A stretch of 9,869 nt of DNA from Limivivens faecihominis (GTDB lineage Bacteria > Bacillota > Clostridia > Lachnospirales > Lachnospiraceae), in NCBI RefSeq assembly GCF_020686945.1, contig NZ_JAJEPR010000059.1:1-9869 (forward strand). The letters run 5' to 3'. The translations under genes were made by a program, and so were the position numbers. The notes below the pieces were generated by a model, which saw only the letters and a program-made list of their open reading frames with translations, searched no databases and had not been told where the DNA came from. Of this stretch, positions 1 through 7,055 are shown piece after piece; within the stretch, counting starts at the first letter, position 1, and every line of letters begins with the position of its first letter.

Positions 1-15
1 GCGGGTCCCAAGTTC

Positions 16-49
16 AAAAGCCTTATCATGCAAGCATGAACGGCTTTTT
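16..49 (+). terminator. Intrinsic terminator of an upstream gene outside the window
   Basis: AAAAGCC (16-22) pairs with GGCTTTT (42-48), and inside it TCATGC (26-31) pairs with GCATGA (34-39). The stem ends in a T-run (45-49). Nothing to its left within the window can be identified, so it probably ends a plus-strand gene beyond the edge. The flanking A-run means it could also work leftward on the minus strand. Confidence 0.6.
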
Positions 50-124
50 GACCTTTTGACCCTGGCATCATATTATAAAATCTGTCAAATAAATATTCAT
101 ACGAATGCAAGCAATTTCATAATC

Positions 125-176
125 AAACAGAGCTTGAGAGACAACCACATTTTCGATTGTCTATCAAGCTCTGTTT
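125..176 (-). terminator. Long hairpin downstream of the HAD phosphatase gene
   Basis: AAACAGAGCTTGA (125-137) is perfectly complementary to TCAAGCTCTGTTT (164-176). After one mismatch, AGACAA (139-144) pairs with TTGTCT (157-162), leaving a 12-base loop. It starts 28 bases after the stop codon of the minus-strand gene at 205. The T-run after the stem is only three bases in either direction, so it is either a weak terminator or mainly an mRNA 3'-end stabilising hairpin. Confidence 0.6.
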
Positions 177-204
177 ATCTCTTAGTACTTCAGATTATTC
201 ATTA

Positions 205-1017
205 TTACTCTGCCTTTGACTTTGCTAACATAGCAATATCCCCCACACCATTTAAAACCATAGTTGGACGATACGCATAAGTTTTGAGTGTATCCTTCGT
301 TGAACATCCAGAGAGAACCAATACAGTAGACATACCACTTTCCATTCCTGAAATCACATCTGTATCCATACGATCCCCAACCATTACAGCTTCTGCTGAA
401 TGACATCCAAGCATATTCAATCCTGTTCTCATCATCAGTGGATTCGGTTTCCCACAGAAATATGCCTGTGTACCTGTTGCCATTTCTATAGGTGCAATCA
501 ATGCACGACAAGCAGGAGCAATGCCGTTCTCAATCGGGCCGGAAACATCTGAGTTTGCTCCGATCAGCTTTGCACCTTTCAGAACTAAATTCGTTGCTTT
601 TGTTAATGTATCCAATGAATAGGAGCGTCCCTCTCCCACAACAACATAATCCGGATTTACATCATTCATTGTGATACCTACATCATAAAGTGCATTTAAC
701 AGACCGGCTTCTCCTATCACAAATGCTGAACAGCCTGCCGCCTGTTCCTTTAAAAAAGCGGCTGTTGCCAATGCGCTGGTGTAAAAATGTTCTTCTGGCA
801 CATCAAGTCCCATCCTTGCCAGTTTCTGATTTAATTCCCGTGGTGTATATCCACTATTATTTGTCAAAAATAAATATTCTTTCTTTTCATCATGCAACCA
901 CTGGATGAATTCTGGAACACCTGGCAATATCTGATTGCCATGATAAATCACACCATCCATATCGCAGATGAATCCTTTTTTTTCATTAAAATCGATTATG
1001 GATTTTCTCATGTTCAT
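205..1017 (-). CDS. NagD-like HAD-IIA family sugar-phosphate/nucleotide phosphatase
   Basis: A 270-residue cytoplasmic HAD-superfamily phosphatase of subclass IIA, the family of NagD and p-nitrophenylphosphatases, which is the usual length. All four HAD motifs are visible. Motif I is DMDG with nucleophile Asp19 and acid/base Asp21, followed by the family's VIYHG. Motif II is LTNNSG around Thr52. Motif III is Lys190 in CGKPNP. Motif IV is VGDRMDTD with Asp215 and Asp220. The stretch GANSDVSGPIENG, near residue 153, is typical of the type IIA cap. Members act on small sugar phosphates or nucleotides as housekeeping or detoxifying enzymes; the substrate cannot be read from sequence. The start at 1017 is preceded by AGGCAGGG at suitable spacing, and Met3 is a possible alternative. 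It has its own promoter, and nothing ties it to the lactose genes. Confidence 0.9.
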   Translation of the reverse strand: MNMRKSIIDFNEKKGFICDMDGVIYHGNQILPGVPEFIQWLHDEKKEYLFLTNNSGYTPRELNQKLARMGLDVPEEHFYTSALATAAFLKEQAAGCSAFVIGEAGLLNALYDVGITMNDVNPDYVVVGEGRSYSLDTLTKATNLVLKGAKLIGANSDVSGPIENGIAPACRALIAPIEMATGTQAYFCGKPNPLMMRTGLNMLGCHSAEAVMVGDRMDTDVISGMESGMSTVLVLSGCSTKDTLKTYAYRPTMVLNGVGDIAMLAKSKAE

Positions 1018-1103
1018 ATGCGCCCTGCCTTTCTTGTTTCTTTAGAATACACCTTGCTCTTTTCATAATAAAATAAAGCGCTATTTTCTACAAATATTTT
1101 TAT

Positions 1104-1112
1104 ATTATATCA
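1104..1112 (-). promoter_or_regulatory. Extended -10 promoter for the HAD phosphatase gene
   Basis: Reading the minus strand, TGATATAAT (1112 to 1104) is a perfect extended -10 element. There is no good -35 box, as expected for this class. Transcription would start near 1097 and leave a leader of about 80 bases. It lies in the 161-base gap after the AraC gene, where no convincing terminator is seen, so read-through is also possible. Confidence 0.5.
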
Positions 1113-1178
1113 TCCACACATAAAATCAAATACATAGTACTGTGAAATCAAAGTAAATATTTCTATCAACAGAACCTT

Positions 1179-1979
1179 TTATGACAACATCTCTTTCACA
1201 CAAATACTCCGATAATCACTCGGTGATATTTTATATCTTTCTTTAAATACTCGGTTAAATGTTCTCTGACTTTCAAATCCACTATCCAGACAAATGTTTG
1301 TAATAGAATCACTCGTATTTTCCAAACGATGGCATGCATAGTTCAGCCTTGCATCGTTAAGATATTGATTAAAGTTTCTATGGAATGTTTTGGAAAAGAG
1401 TCTGGATAAAACATATTTGCTCACCCCCAGATCTTTTGCCATCTCTTCCAGAGAAAACTTCTTCTTAAAATTTGTTGATATATAGGAAACTGTCTGGTAA
1501 ATAAGATCATTGCTCCCCACACTACTCTTTTCTACCAAATTTAATTTTCCTATGCAGCGTGCCAACACAATTTGAAGATATGCCTGTGCAACAGTAATAT
1601 CCGACTGTTCTGTCTCTAAAATTGCATTTATAACCCTATATACCTCCGGTTCAACCTTTTCCGCTTTGATGATTGGGTATTCAGGAGCCATGGATTGCAT
1701 GATATCTGCAAATTTGACTATCGTAAATGGCGATGCGATCAGATAAGTCGCTTTATTTACACCGGGTGTCAGTACCTGATAATGATGAATAACATCTGGA
1801 AATACAAAGCCTATATCTCCTTTTTCCATATGGTATAGTTCCTGTCCGACACCAAGTTCTAATGCTCCACTTGTTACACAAACGATCTCCAGTGCATTAT
1901 GAAGATGTGGTTCAATATGTTTTGACTTCCTATTTATTGCTATAATCTCCTCTTTTGTGTCAACATATTTTAACTGCAT
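1179..1979 (-). CDS. AraC-family transcriptional regulator with N-terminal cupin
   Basis: A 266-residue AraC/XylS-type regulator. An N-terminal cupin-like sensing domain (about residues 10-90, with HIEPHLHNALEIV and EKGDIGFVFPDVIHH) is joined to a C-terminal double helix-turn-helix domain. The first HTH is FSLEEMAKDLGVSKYVLSRLF (about 175-195). The second is SITNICLDSGFESQRTFNRVF (about 225-245), followed by the usual YKISPSDYR. The frame stays open upstream to 2096, but the start at 1979 is preferred: it has AAGGGGAG six bases upstream, the cupin fold begins normally from there, and the upstream stretch carries the promoter of this gene and the start signals of a divergent small gene. Its ligand is unknown. 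A copy of the TAGACA motif shared with the lac locus covers its -10 and start region, so the lac regulator or the protein itself may control it. Confidence 0.88.
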   Translation of the reverse strand: MQLKYVDTKEEIIAINRKSKHIEPHLHNALEIVCVTSGALELGVGQELYHMEKGDIGFVFPDVIHHYQVLTPGVNKATYLIASPFTIVKFADIMQSMAPEYPIIKAEKVEPEVYRVINAILETEQSDITVAQAYLQIVLARCIGKLNLVEKSSVGSNDLIYQTVSYISTNFKKKFSLEEMAKDLGVSKYVLSRLFSKTFHRNFNQYLNDARLNYACHRLENTSDSITNICLDSGFESQRTFNRVFKERYKISPSDYRSICVKEMLS

Positions 1980-1985
1980 GAAATA

Positions 1986-1993
1986 CTCCCCTT
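1986..1993 (-). promoter_or_regulatory. Ribosome binding site deciding the AraC start
   Basis: On the minus strand AAGGGGAG lies six bases before the ATG at 1979. The competing upstream ATG at 2096 has no comparable site. Confidence 0.75.
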
Positions 1994-2004
1994 TGCAACA
2001 TTTG

Positions 2005-2033
2005 TCTATATCTTCTTTCGATTTGGCAAGCAA
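2005..2033 (-). promoter_or_regulatory. Candidate promoter for the first AraC gene
   Basis: On the minus strand TTGCTT (2033-2028), a 17-base spacer, then TATAGA (2010-2005). The start would be near 1998, giving a leader of roughly 20 bases that includes the ribosome site at 1986-1993. The -10 forms part of a motif (1995-2010) matching 14 of 16 bases with one before lacZ. Confidence 0.5.
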
Positions 2034-2050
2034 TTCTTTTACACCTATCT

Positions 2051-2056
2051 TATAAT
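2051..2056 (+). promoter_or_regulatory. Consensus -10 box of the divergent small transcription unit
   Basis: A perfect TATAAT, which would start transcription near 2063, ten bases ahead of the AAAGGAGG of the 25-codon frame. No good -35 lies at standard spacing. TTGGCA at 2023-2028 is 22 bases away, too far. The unit is back to back with the AraC promoter, so an activator may be needed. Confidence 0.45.
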
Positions 2057-2088
2057 CAACTTGTAAATAAGGAAAGGAGGAATTGCAA

Positions 2089-2166
2089 ATGAGCAACCTA
2101 AAAAAATATCTGAATGACCTTTTAGTATTCTACACTGAATATTTTGAGCATCCTTACCATGTATAA
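2089..2166 (+). CDS. 25-codon small ORF, probable attenuator leader peptide
   Basis: ATG at 2089 is preceded by AAAGGAGG (2073-2080) with an eight-base spacer, a near-perfect ribosome site, and the frame ends with TAA at 2164-2166. The product begins MSNLKKYLND and ends EYFEHPYHV. Four Tyr, two Phe and four Leu occur in 25 residues, with an aromatic cluster FYTEYF at residues 14-19. There is no signal peptide or recognisable family. The first arm of a hairpin lies inside the frame just at this cluster, and the stop codon abuts the second arm, as in amino-acid-biosynthesis leader peptides of the trp/phe type. No plus-strand gene follows. It could instead be a stand-alone small protein or a chance frame on a small RNA, but the combination of a -10 box, ribosome site, frame and terminator in 190 bases argues for a real unit. 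Confidence 0.6.
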   Translation: MSNLKKYLNDLLVFYTEYFEHPYHV

Positions 2167-2239
2167 ATACTAAAAGGACTATTTTGTGAAAACTGAATAT
2201 TTTCTTAAGGCCATTTCACAAAAATGAAGTGGTCCTTTT
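2118..2239 (+). promoter_or_regulatory. Attenuator-like set of mutually exclusive hairpins
   Basis: Arm 1, CCTTTTAGTATT (2118-2129), is a perfect 12-base complement of arm 2, AATACTAAAAGG (2166-2177). Arm 2 can instead form a competing stem: AAAAGGAC (2172-2179) with GTCCTTTT (2232-2239), and TTTTGTGAAA (2182-2191) with TTTCACAAAA (2214-2223). That competitor in turn destroys the terminator stem at 2207-2237. Arm 1 is inside the leader frame. A ribosome finishing at 2166 would mask arm 2 and allow termination, while a ribosome stalled at the aromatic codons would free arm 2 to pair downstream. The mechanism is inferred; the complementarities are seen directly. Confidence 0.55.
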
Positions 2240-2241
2240 TT
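2207..2241 (+). terminator. Intrinsic terminator of the small unit
   Basis: AAGGCCATTTCA (2207-2218) pairs with TGAAGTGG (2225-2232) and, after one bulged T, CCTT (2234-2237), across a six-base CAAAAA loop with one G-U pair. It runs directly into T-rich sequence (2236-2241, then ATTTT). This is the terminator arm of the proposed attenuator. Confidence 0.75.
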
Positions 2242-2276
2242 ATTTTCAAAATACAGTTCAATCACTTTATATATAG

Positions 2277-2318
2277 AAAAAAGCACTGTCTCATCGAGCA
2301 ATGACCAGACAACGCTTT
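2277..2318 (-). terminator. Terminator of the permease gene
   Basis: On the minus strand AAAGC (2318-2314) pairs with GCTTT (2284-2280), and inside it GTCT pairs with AGAC and CAT with ATG around a small loop. The stem is followed by a run of six T. It begins 13 bases after the permease stop codon and closes the lacZ-permease transcription unit. Confidence 0.7.
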
Positions 2319-2330
2319 CTCCTGTCAATT

Positions 2331-3728
2331 CTAATTTATGTCTGATGCATCTGTTACTTCATCTGTAGCAATTCCTTTTTCTGCTTTCAGTTTTTTATTT
2401 GCATCTTCTACATTCATTCTTGAAAGTACAAACATAATCAATACATCTAAGATTAACGGAAGCCAAAGATACATAAACTGCATCATATCAAGTGCAGACT
2501 GCGGCTGAGTTACATTTGTTCCGATATATCCACTGAACTCAAGTATCCATCCAACAACAGCGGTTCCAATACCTCCACCGATTTTTACGCCAAGAGAAGT
2601 ACAAGAGTACATCGTTCCGTCAATTCTCTTTCCCTGCGTAAGATAAGTGTATTCAGAGCAAGATGCGATAACTGCATTCATATCTCCCTGCCATGGTCCC
2701 TGACCTAAGGCTGCAAGAGCTGTAAATGCCATCATCAGCGGAACACTGCCCATATATCCGGCAACAACAACAAGTGCTCTACCGATGACTGCTAAGACGT
2801 AACCTCTTAAGTTCAGTTTATACATACCTTTCCACTTACCAACTAATGTCGGTGTGAAAATCAGGGCAATGATCAGTGGAATATTTACTGCCCATGCAAA
2901 TTGTCCAAACAAATTCTTATTTTTCAGTACCCATGTCATATAATAAATGCCAGCTCCAATCATGGCACCATATAACTGCTGTAAAATATATGTTCCACAA
3001 ATCATCATGTAATATTTGTTTTTAACAAGAAGCTTGAATGCCTGTACCATTCCGTACTTTTCATTATCATCCTTTACTTCTCCTTCGTTAAGTTCTTCCT
3101 CAGGAAGTTCCTTAACAGAAAGTGCTGAAATCGTATTTATGACAAGACCAATGATTGCATAGATAATAGCAACCGTTCTCCATGCCGCAGCATCTCCACC
3201 ACATTTATCTACAAATCCAACTGTAATCGCCTGAATCAGAAGACTTGTTGAAAACGCAAAAATAAAACGGTAAGATCCCATCTGCACACGCTCTTTGCTG
3301 TTCTTTGTAATCAGTGACGTAAGTGCTGAGTAAGCAATATTGTTTGCTGTATAAAACACACCATTTAACAGTGTATAAGAGATAAAGAACCATGCGTATT
3401 TAGCCTTTGTTCCAAAGCTGACTGGTACTGCAAAGCAGCAGACCAGCGTAATGGCACAACCAATGTATCCGTATAGCATCCATGGCTTCGCTTTTCCCAT
3501 TTTACTGTGTGTTTTGTCAATCATTGATCCAAAAAATATATCCGTAAAACCATCAAATAGTTTTGATAGGGCAATCAGGGTACCTACGACACCTGCAGCA
3601 AGTCCTACTGAGTCTGTCAGATAGGGCATCATGAAGGATGTCAGGAACGCATAGACCACATTTCCTGCGATATCACCCGAACCATATCCGATTTTGTTAT
3701 ACCATTTTAAATACTTTTTTTCTTCCAT
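2331..3728 (-). CDS. GPH-family sugar:cation symporter, probable lactose/galactoside permease
   Basis: A 465-residue polytopic inner-membrane transporter of the glycoside-pentoside-hexuronide family (MelB/LacS relatives, MFS fold, about 12 hydrophobic segments). Family marks include the N-terminal IGYGSGDIAGNVVYAFLTSFM. SKLFDGFTD follows, whose Asp59 and Asp63 correspond to the cation- and sugar-binding Asp pair of MelB. Next comes the loop IDKTHSKMGKAKPWMLYG (about 70-87). ALGQGPWQGDMNAV marks the second half. It ends after a short charged tail and lacks the phosphotransferase IIA domain of LacS, so PTS control through that domain is absent. It lies 170 bases downstream of lacZ on the same strand, so the likely substrate is lactose or another beta-galactoside (inference from context). 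The ribosome site GAGGAG (3741-3746) is 12 bases from the ATG, longer than usual, but no other in-frame start fits. Confidence 0.9.
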   Translation of the reverse strand: MEEKKYLKWYNKIGYGSGDIAGNVVYAFLTSFMMPYLTDSVGLAAGVVGTLIALSKLFDGFTDIFFGSMIDKTHSKMGKAKPWMLYGYIGCAITLVCCFAVPVSFGTKAKYAWFFISYTLLNGVFYTANNIAYSALTSLITKNSKERVQMGSYRFIFAFSTSLLIQAITVGFVDKCGGDAAAWRTVAIIYAIIGLVINTISALSVKELPEEELNEGEVKDDNEKYGMVQAFKLLVKNKYYMMICGTYILQQLYGAMIGAGIYYMTWVLKNKNLFGQFAWAVNIPLIIALIFTPTLVGKWKGMYKLNLRGYVLAVIGRALVVVAGYMGSVPLMMAFTALAALGQGPWQGDMNAVIASCSEYTYLTQGKRIDGTMYSCTSLGVKIGGGIGTAVVGWILEFSGYIGTNVTQPQSALDMMQFMYLWLPLILDVLIMFVLSRMNVEDANKKLKAEKGIATDEVTDASDIN

Positions 3729-3766
3729 AGAATTCTTTTGCTCCTCATATTCATTGCACTTAGAAT

Positions 3767-3795
3767 CTCAATATGTCTAACCGTATGATGTCTAA
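3767..3795 (-). repeat. Direct repeat of TTAGACAT before the permease gene
   Basis: On the minus strand TTAGACATCATACGG (3795-3781) is followed at a 15-base period by TTAGACATATTGAG (3780-3767). They lie at and just downstream of the candidate -10 at 3795-3800. Both share the TAGACA core with the sites before lacZ, so they may be operator half-sites. The tails diverge, so this is less certain. Confidence 0.4.
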
Positions 3796-3822
3796 TTATA
3801 TTTTTTTCTCTGTTTTTGTCTG
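3795..3822 (-). promoter_or_regulatory. Candidate promoter for the permease gene
   Basis: On the minus strand CAGACA (3822-3817), 16 bases of A-rich spacer, then a perfect TATAAT (3800-3795). The start would be near 3788, about 60 bases ahead of the ATG. It would let the permease be made independently of lacZ read-through. The -35 overlaps one arm of an inverted repeat and the -10 overlaps the TTAGACAT repeat, which suggests regulated initiation. Confidence 0.45.
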
Positions 3823-3860
3823 ATTGCTCTGTATATCCGGACTTTACATTGCAATCAGAC
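3818..3860. repeat. Inverted repeat GTCTGATTGC / GCAATCAGAC in the lacZ-permease gap
   Basis: A perfect 10-base inverted repeat (3818-3827 and 3851-3860) spaced by 23 bases. The spacer can add four inner pairs (TGTA with TACA) and contains TCCGGA. Neither strand has a T-run after it, so it is not a standard terminator. It may be an operator spanning the permease -35 or an mRNA processing/stability hairpin between the two genes. Confidence 0.5.
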
Positions 3861-3898
3861 TATCCTTCTTTGTTTACGAGTTACATGAAACTTTATTA

Positions 3899-6800
3899 TC
3901 ACTTTACATACGGTATCAGCGTAAACTGGAACCGGAATAATACATCATCAAATCGGTACTGATCCAATACAACTGGACCACAACTATTAGAACCAATGCC
4001 ATTTAATGCATAGTCAACGCAAAATACTACACTATCTGATTCTGTCAGTTCATAATTATGCGTTTTCTTCTCAAGTTCTTCCTGCGTATAATAAGAAGCA
4101 TTGAATGAGAAGGCATTTTCCGCAGATACCATAATTCCATATCGGCTGTTGTTAAGCTCTACATATTCACAATCATAATGGCTTCCATTTTCCTGTGGGC
4201 GAATATAATCCTCATGCAAATCATCTACATTTGCATGATACAAACCGTGGCTCGCAGCCTGATGTTTATCACAATAACTTTCCTGTGGTCCCATTCCAAA
4301 GTATCTTACAGCTGAAAGTTTTTTATCCAGGAACATCCTCACACCAAATCTCGGAAGATCCGGGAATTCATCGTCTTTTGTTACTGCAATATCTGCATCA
4401 ATCTTTCCAGCAGCTTCTATTTTCCATGTGATCGTCACATCAAGAATCTTCTGTACTGTCTCTGCCACAACGGATGCATGGCTTGTAATTTTCACACCAT
4501 GTTTTCCCTGCACAACCTCTGTCGTATAGGCTCTTGTGTAAGCCTTATCATAGTGGGCTTTCTTCCATTCAGACTTGATGTACATATCGTTATCTGTTGG
4601 AGCTCTCCAAATATTTAATTCCATCGGATGGTTCAAGTATTCCCGCCCTGCGAATTTCATCTCTGTAAAGAGTACAGTACGTTTGTCTATGGTATAAGCA
4701 AATTCACGCCCCTTGATATGAATCTGTGTATCATTTTCATTTACCTGTAATTCAGAGTCCACTACTGTTTTTGGTATCCATTTCTCTGCAAGTTTACATT
4801 TTGTATCCTCTTTACTTACCTCAATTTCATCAAATCCAAGAATATGGTCTTCATCCAACAGTGGCAATTCCTTTTTCAGATGGTAAATAAGTTTTAAATA
4901 ACATTTCCCATTCTCTGGAACATTGATCTTCAGGTTTGTTTTTCCTTCCCCGTGTGGTGCCACAGAAAACTCCGGAAGTATGCCTTTGCTGATCACAAGA
5001 CCATCCTGTGTCAGCTCATAACTAATCTTCACATAATCTTTCAAGTCATCAAAATCCATGTAGTTATGAAGCACCAGTTCTCCGCTTTCTTTGTTATAGG
5101 AAATAACTCTTGCCGGGCGATAAACATTCTTGTATTCCAAAAGTCCTGTATGTACCGTTCTGTCCGGATATACTAATCCATCCATACAGAAGTTGCCATC
5201 ATGAATTTCTTCGCCATGGTCGCCCCCATAAGCATATATAGTCTTTCCATTCTCAGCAGTTCCATGAGCAATCGCATGGTCACACCATTCCCAGACAAAG
5301 CCGCCGCACATTTTATCATTATCCTGAATCATCTGGAAGTAATCTTCAAAATCTCCAGGTCCGTTTCCCATGCTGTGACAGTACTCTACCAAAAGGAAGG
5401 GTTTGCTTCCATCTTTATCCAGATATTCCTGAATTTCGGAAAGCGCTGGGTACATCCGGCTGTACACATCCAGATTGCTGTAATCATATGTTTCATCATA
5501 ATTACGGTATCTTGCACTCTCATATTGTGTGATACGGTCTGGATCAAAATTCTTTGTCCATTCCAGTGCTTTTTCAAAGTTGCAGCCATAAGCACTCTCA
5601 TTTCCCATTGACCACATAACAATACAGAAACGGTTTTTGTCACGTTCCACCATGAGTTTTACGCGATCAACGATTGCCTCTTCCCATACCGGATCATCTG
5701 CAATCTTCTCATTCCATCGTTTGAACCGATTGTAATCAGTGTCTTCTTTTCTGTAGATCATAAATGGACCATGAGCTTCAATATCTGCTTCATCTATTAC
5801 CATGAATCCATACTTGTCACACATTTCATAGAAAAATGGTGCGTTCGGATAGTGGCTGGAACGGATCGCATTAAAATTATGCTGCTTCATTAACGTAAGA
5901 TCGGTTGTAATCTGTTCCGGATTGATTGTAAATCCAGTAACCGGATCAGAATCATGTCGATTGACACCACGGAATTTAATCTTCTGTCCATTTAAATAAA
6001 TAACCTGGTCTTTAATCTCTATCTTTCTTAATGCAATGTGATCTACAATTACTTCATTCTCTGTTTCAAGAATCAGTTTATATAGATATGGATTTTCTGT
6101 ATTCCAAAGTTCCGGACTTGCGATTTCTAATACAGCTGTTCCTTCTTCAGCAATACTTCCTAGTGCTACAACTGCTCCGTTTCTATCTTCAATCGAAATT
6201 TTTACATTTAACGGAGAGTAGAATTTCATTTCAATTTCTACTTTCGCAAACATATCCTCAATTCTTGTTTTAATATGATAATCACTGATTGCCTGTTTTG
6301 GGCGTTTCAAAATGTACACATCCCGGAAAATACCACTCATACGGAATTTGTCCTGATCTTCCAAATAGGAACCATCACACCACTTCATTACCAACACTGC
6401 CACCGTATTCGTTCCATCCTGAAGTACATCGGTAACATCAAACTCACTGGTCATATGCGAAACCTGGCTGTATCCTATGTAAGAGCCATTGATCCATATG
6501 TAAAAGCAACTGTCTACTCCTTCAAAGTTCAAAAAAGATTTTGGCGCTTTCTCATCTCTACTGTACTCAAAAGTATGTACATAGGCTCCACACGGAATGT
6601 CCTGTGGCACATATGGTGGATCAAACGGAAATGGATACCGGATGTTTGTATACTGGTGTGTATCATATCCAGCCATCTGCCATACACTTGGAACCTGAAT
6701 CTCATCAAAATTTTCTGTATCATAATTCTTCTCAAAGAAAGAATCCTGAATGTCATAGATGCTGTTAAAATACTGGAATTTCCAAGTTCCATTCAATAAC

Positions 6801-6934
6801 TGCATACGATCTGACTCTTCTCTGTGTTCCACCAAGTTATCCATTCTTCTGGATGCCGGAATATAATAGGCTCTGGCTGGCATTGTGTTTTCGTGCAGTA
6901 CGCTTAGATTTTCATAATAACGTGGTACGATCAT
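3899..6934 (-). CDS. lacZ: Beta-galactosidase, glycoside hydrolase family 2
   Basis: A 1011-residue LacZ-type enzyme, close to the E. coli length (about 1024), hydrolysing lactose and other beta-galactosides. Domains in order: N-terminal jelly-roll (about 45-215, with MQLLNGTWKFQYF and KWCDGSYLEDQDKFRMSGIF); immunoglobulin-like (about 217-310); TIM barrel (about 312-600, starting FRGVNRHDSDPVTG); a linker domain; and the C-terminal beta-sandwich small domain (about 730-1005, with NIWRAPTDND). The acid/base is Glu446 in MWSMGNES. The nucleophile is Glu517 in LLVEYCHSMGN. His361 (RSSHYPN) and His388 (EADIEAHG) match known active-site histidines. There is no signal peptide, so it is cytoplasmic, consistent with uptake by the neighbouring permease. 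GGAGGAG lies eight bases before the ATG. It is divergent from an AraC regulator and followed by the permease with no clear terminator between. Confidence 0.97.
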   Translation of the reverse strand: MIVPRYYENLSVLHENTMPARAYYIPASRRMDNLVEHREESDRMQLLNGTWKFQYFNSIYDIQDSFFEKNYDTENFDEIQVPSVWQMAGYDTHQYTNIRYPFPFDPPYVPQDIPCGAYVHTFEYSRDEKAPKSFLNFEGVDSCFYIWINGSYIGYSQVSHMTSEFDVTDVLQDGTNTVAVLVMKWCDGSYLEDQDKFRMSGIFRDVYILKRPKQAISDYHIKTRIEDMFAKVEIEMKFYSPLNVKISIEDRNGAVVALGSIAEEGTAVLEIASPELWNTENPYLYKLILETENEVIVDHIALRKIEIKDQVIYLNGQKIKFRGVNRHDSDPVTGFTINPEQITTDLTLMKQHNFNAIRSSHYPNAPFFYEMCDKYGFMVIDEADIEAHGPFMIYRKEDTDYNRFKRWNEKIADDPVWEEAIVDRVKLMVERDKNRFCIVMWSMGNESAYGCNFEKALEWTKNFDPDRITQYESARYRNYDETYDYSNLDVYSRMYPALSEIQEYLDKDGSKPFLLVEYCHSMGNGPGDFEDYFQMIQDNDKMCGGFVWEWCDHAIAHGTAENGKTIYAYGGDHGEEIHDGNFCMDGLVYPDRTVHTGLLEYKNVYRPARVISYNKESGELVLHNYMDFDDLKDYVKISYELTQDGLVISKGILPEFSVAPHGEGKTNLKINVPENGKCYLKLIYHLKKELPLLDEDHILGFDEIEVSKEDTKCKLAEKWIPKTVVDSELQVNENDTQIHIKGREFAYTIDKRTVLFTEMKFAGREYLNHPMELNIWRAPTDNDMYIKSEWKKAHYDKAYTRAYTTEVVQGKHGVKITSHASVVAETVQKILDVTITWKIEAAGKIDADIAVTKDDEFPDLPRFGVRMFLDKKLSAVRYFGMGPQESYCDKHQAASHGLYHANVDDLHEDYIRPQENGSHYDCEYVELNNSRYGIMVSAENAFSFNASYYTQEELEKKTHNYELTESDSVVFCVDYALNGIGSNSCGPVVLDQYRFDDVLFRFQFTLIPYVK

Positions 6935-7027
6935 AAATAGCTCTCCTCCAATACATATACTTTTTTGTTCTTTGTTTTCCTAAAGCAAACCTTATACTTT
7001 ACTTTTTTGTTTACGTTCCTTAGTTAT

Positions 7028-7055
7028 GCTATATATAGCTTATCCTAATCCGCAA
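7028..7055 (-). promoter_or_regulatory. Candidate lacZ promoter
   Basis: On the minus strand TTGCGG (7055-7050), a 16-base spacer, then TATAGC (7033-7028), which sits in the palindrome GCTATATATAGC (7028-7039). The -10 is poor, and the motif at 7052-7067 overlaps the -35, the placement of an AraC-type activator. A second -10-like box, TATAAG (6996-6991), lies nearer the gene without a -35. The exact start is therefore uncertain. Confidence 0.35.

Noticed and set aside
1..22. Possible 3' end of a tRNA at the window edge (GTTCAAA-like string)
   Set aside because: No T-stem complement and no acceptor or CCA end. The bases belong to a terminator stem instead.
3818..3860. Inverted repeat as a lacZ terminator
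   Set aside because: The minus strand continues with A-rich sequence, not T, after the stem. Read-through to the permease is more likely.
5201..5611. Open frame of 136 codons on the plus strand inside lacZ
   Set aside because: It lies antisense to the catalytic core of LacZ, with no ribosome site and no recognisable protein. It is a by-product of codon use on the coding strand.
6275..6799. Open frame of 174 codons on the plus strand inside the 5' part of lacZ
   Set aside because: It is antisense to conserved LacZ domains, has no start signals and no protein-like motif pattern.
7028..7039. Palindrome GCTATATATAGC as an operator
   Set aside because: It is short, low-complexity AT sequence and coincides with the candidate lacZ -10, so palindromy alone is weak evidence.
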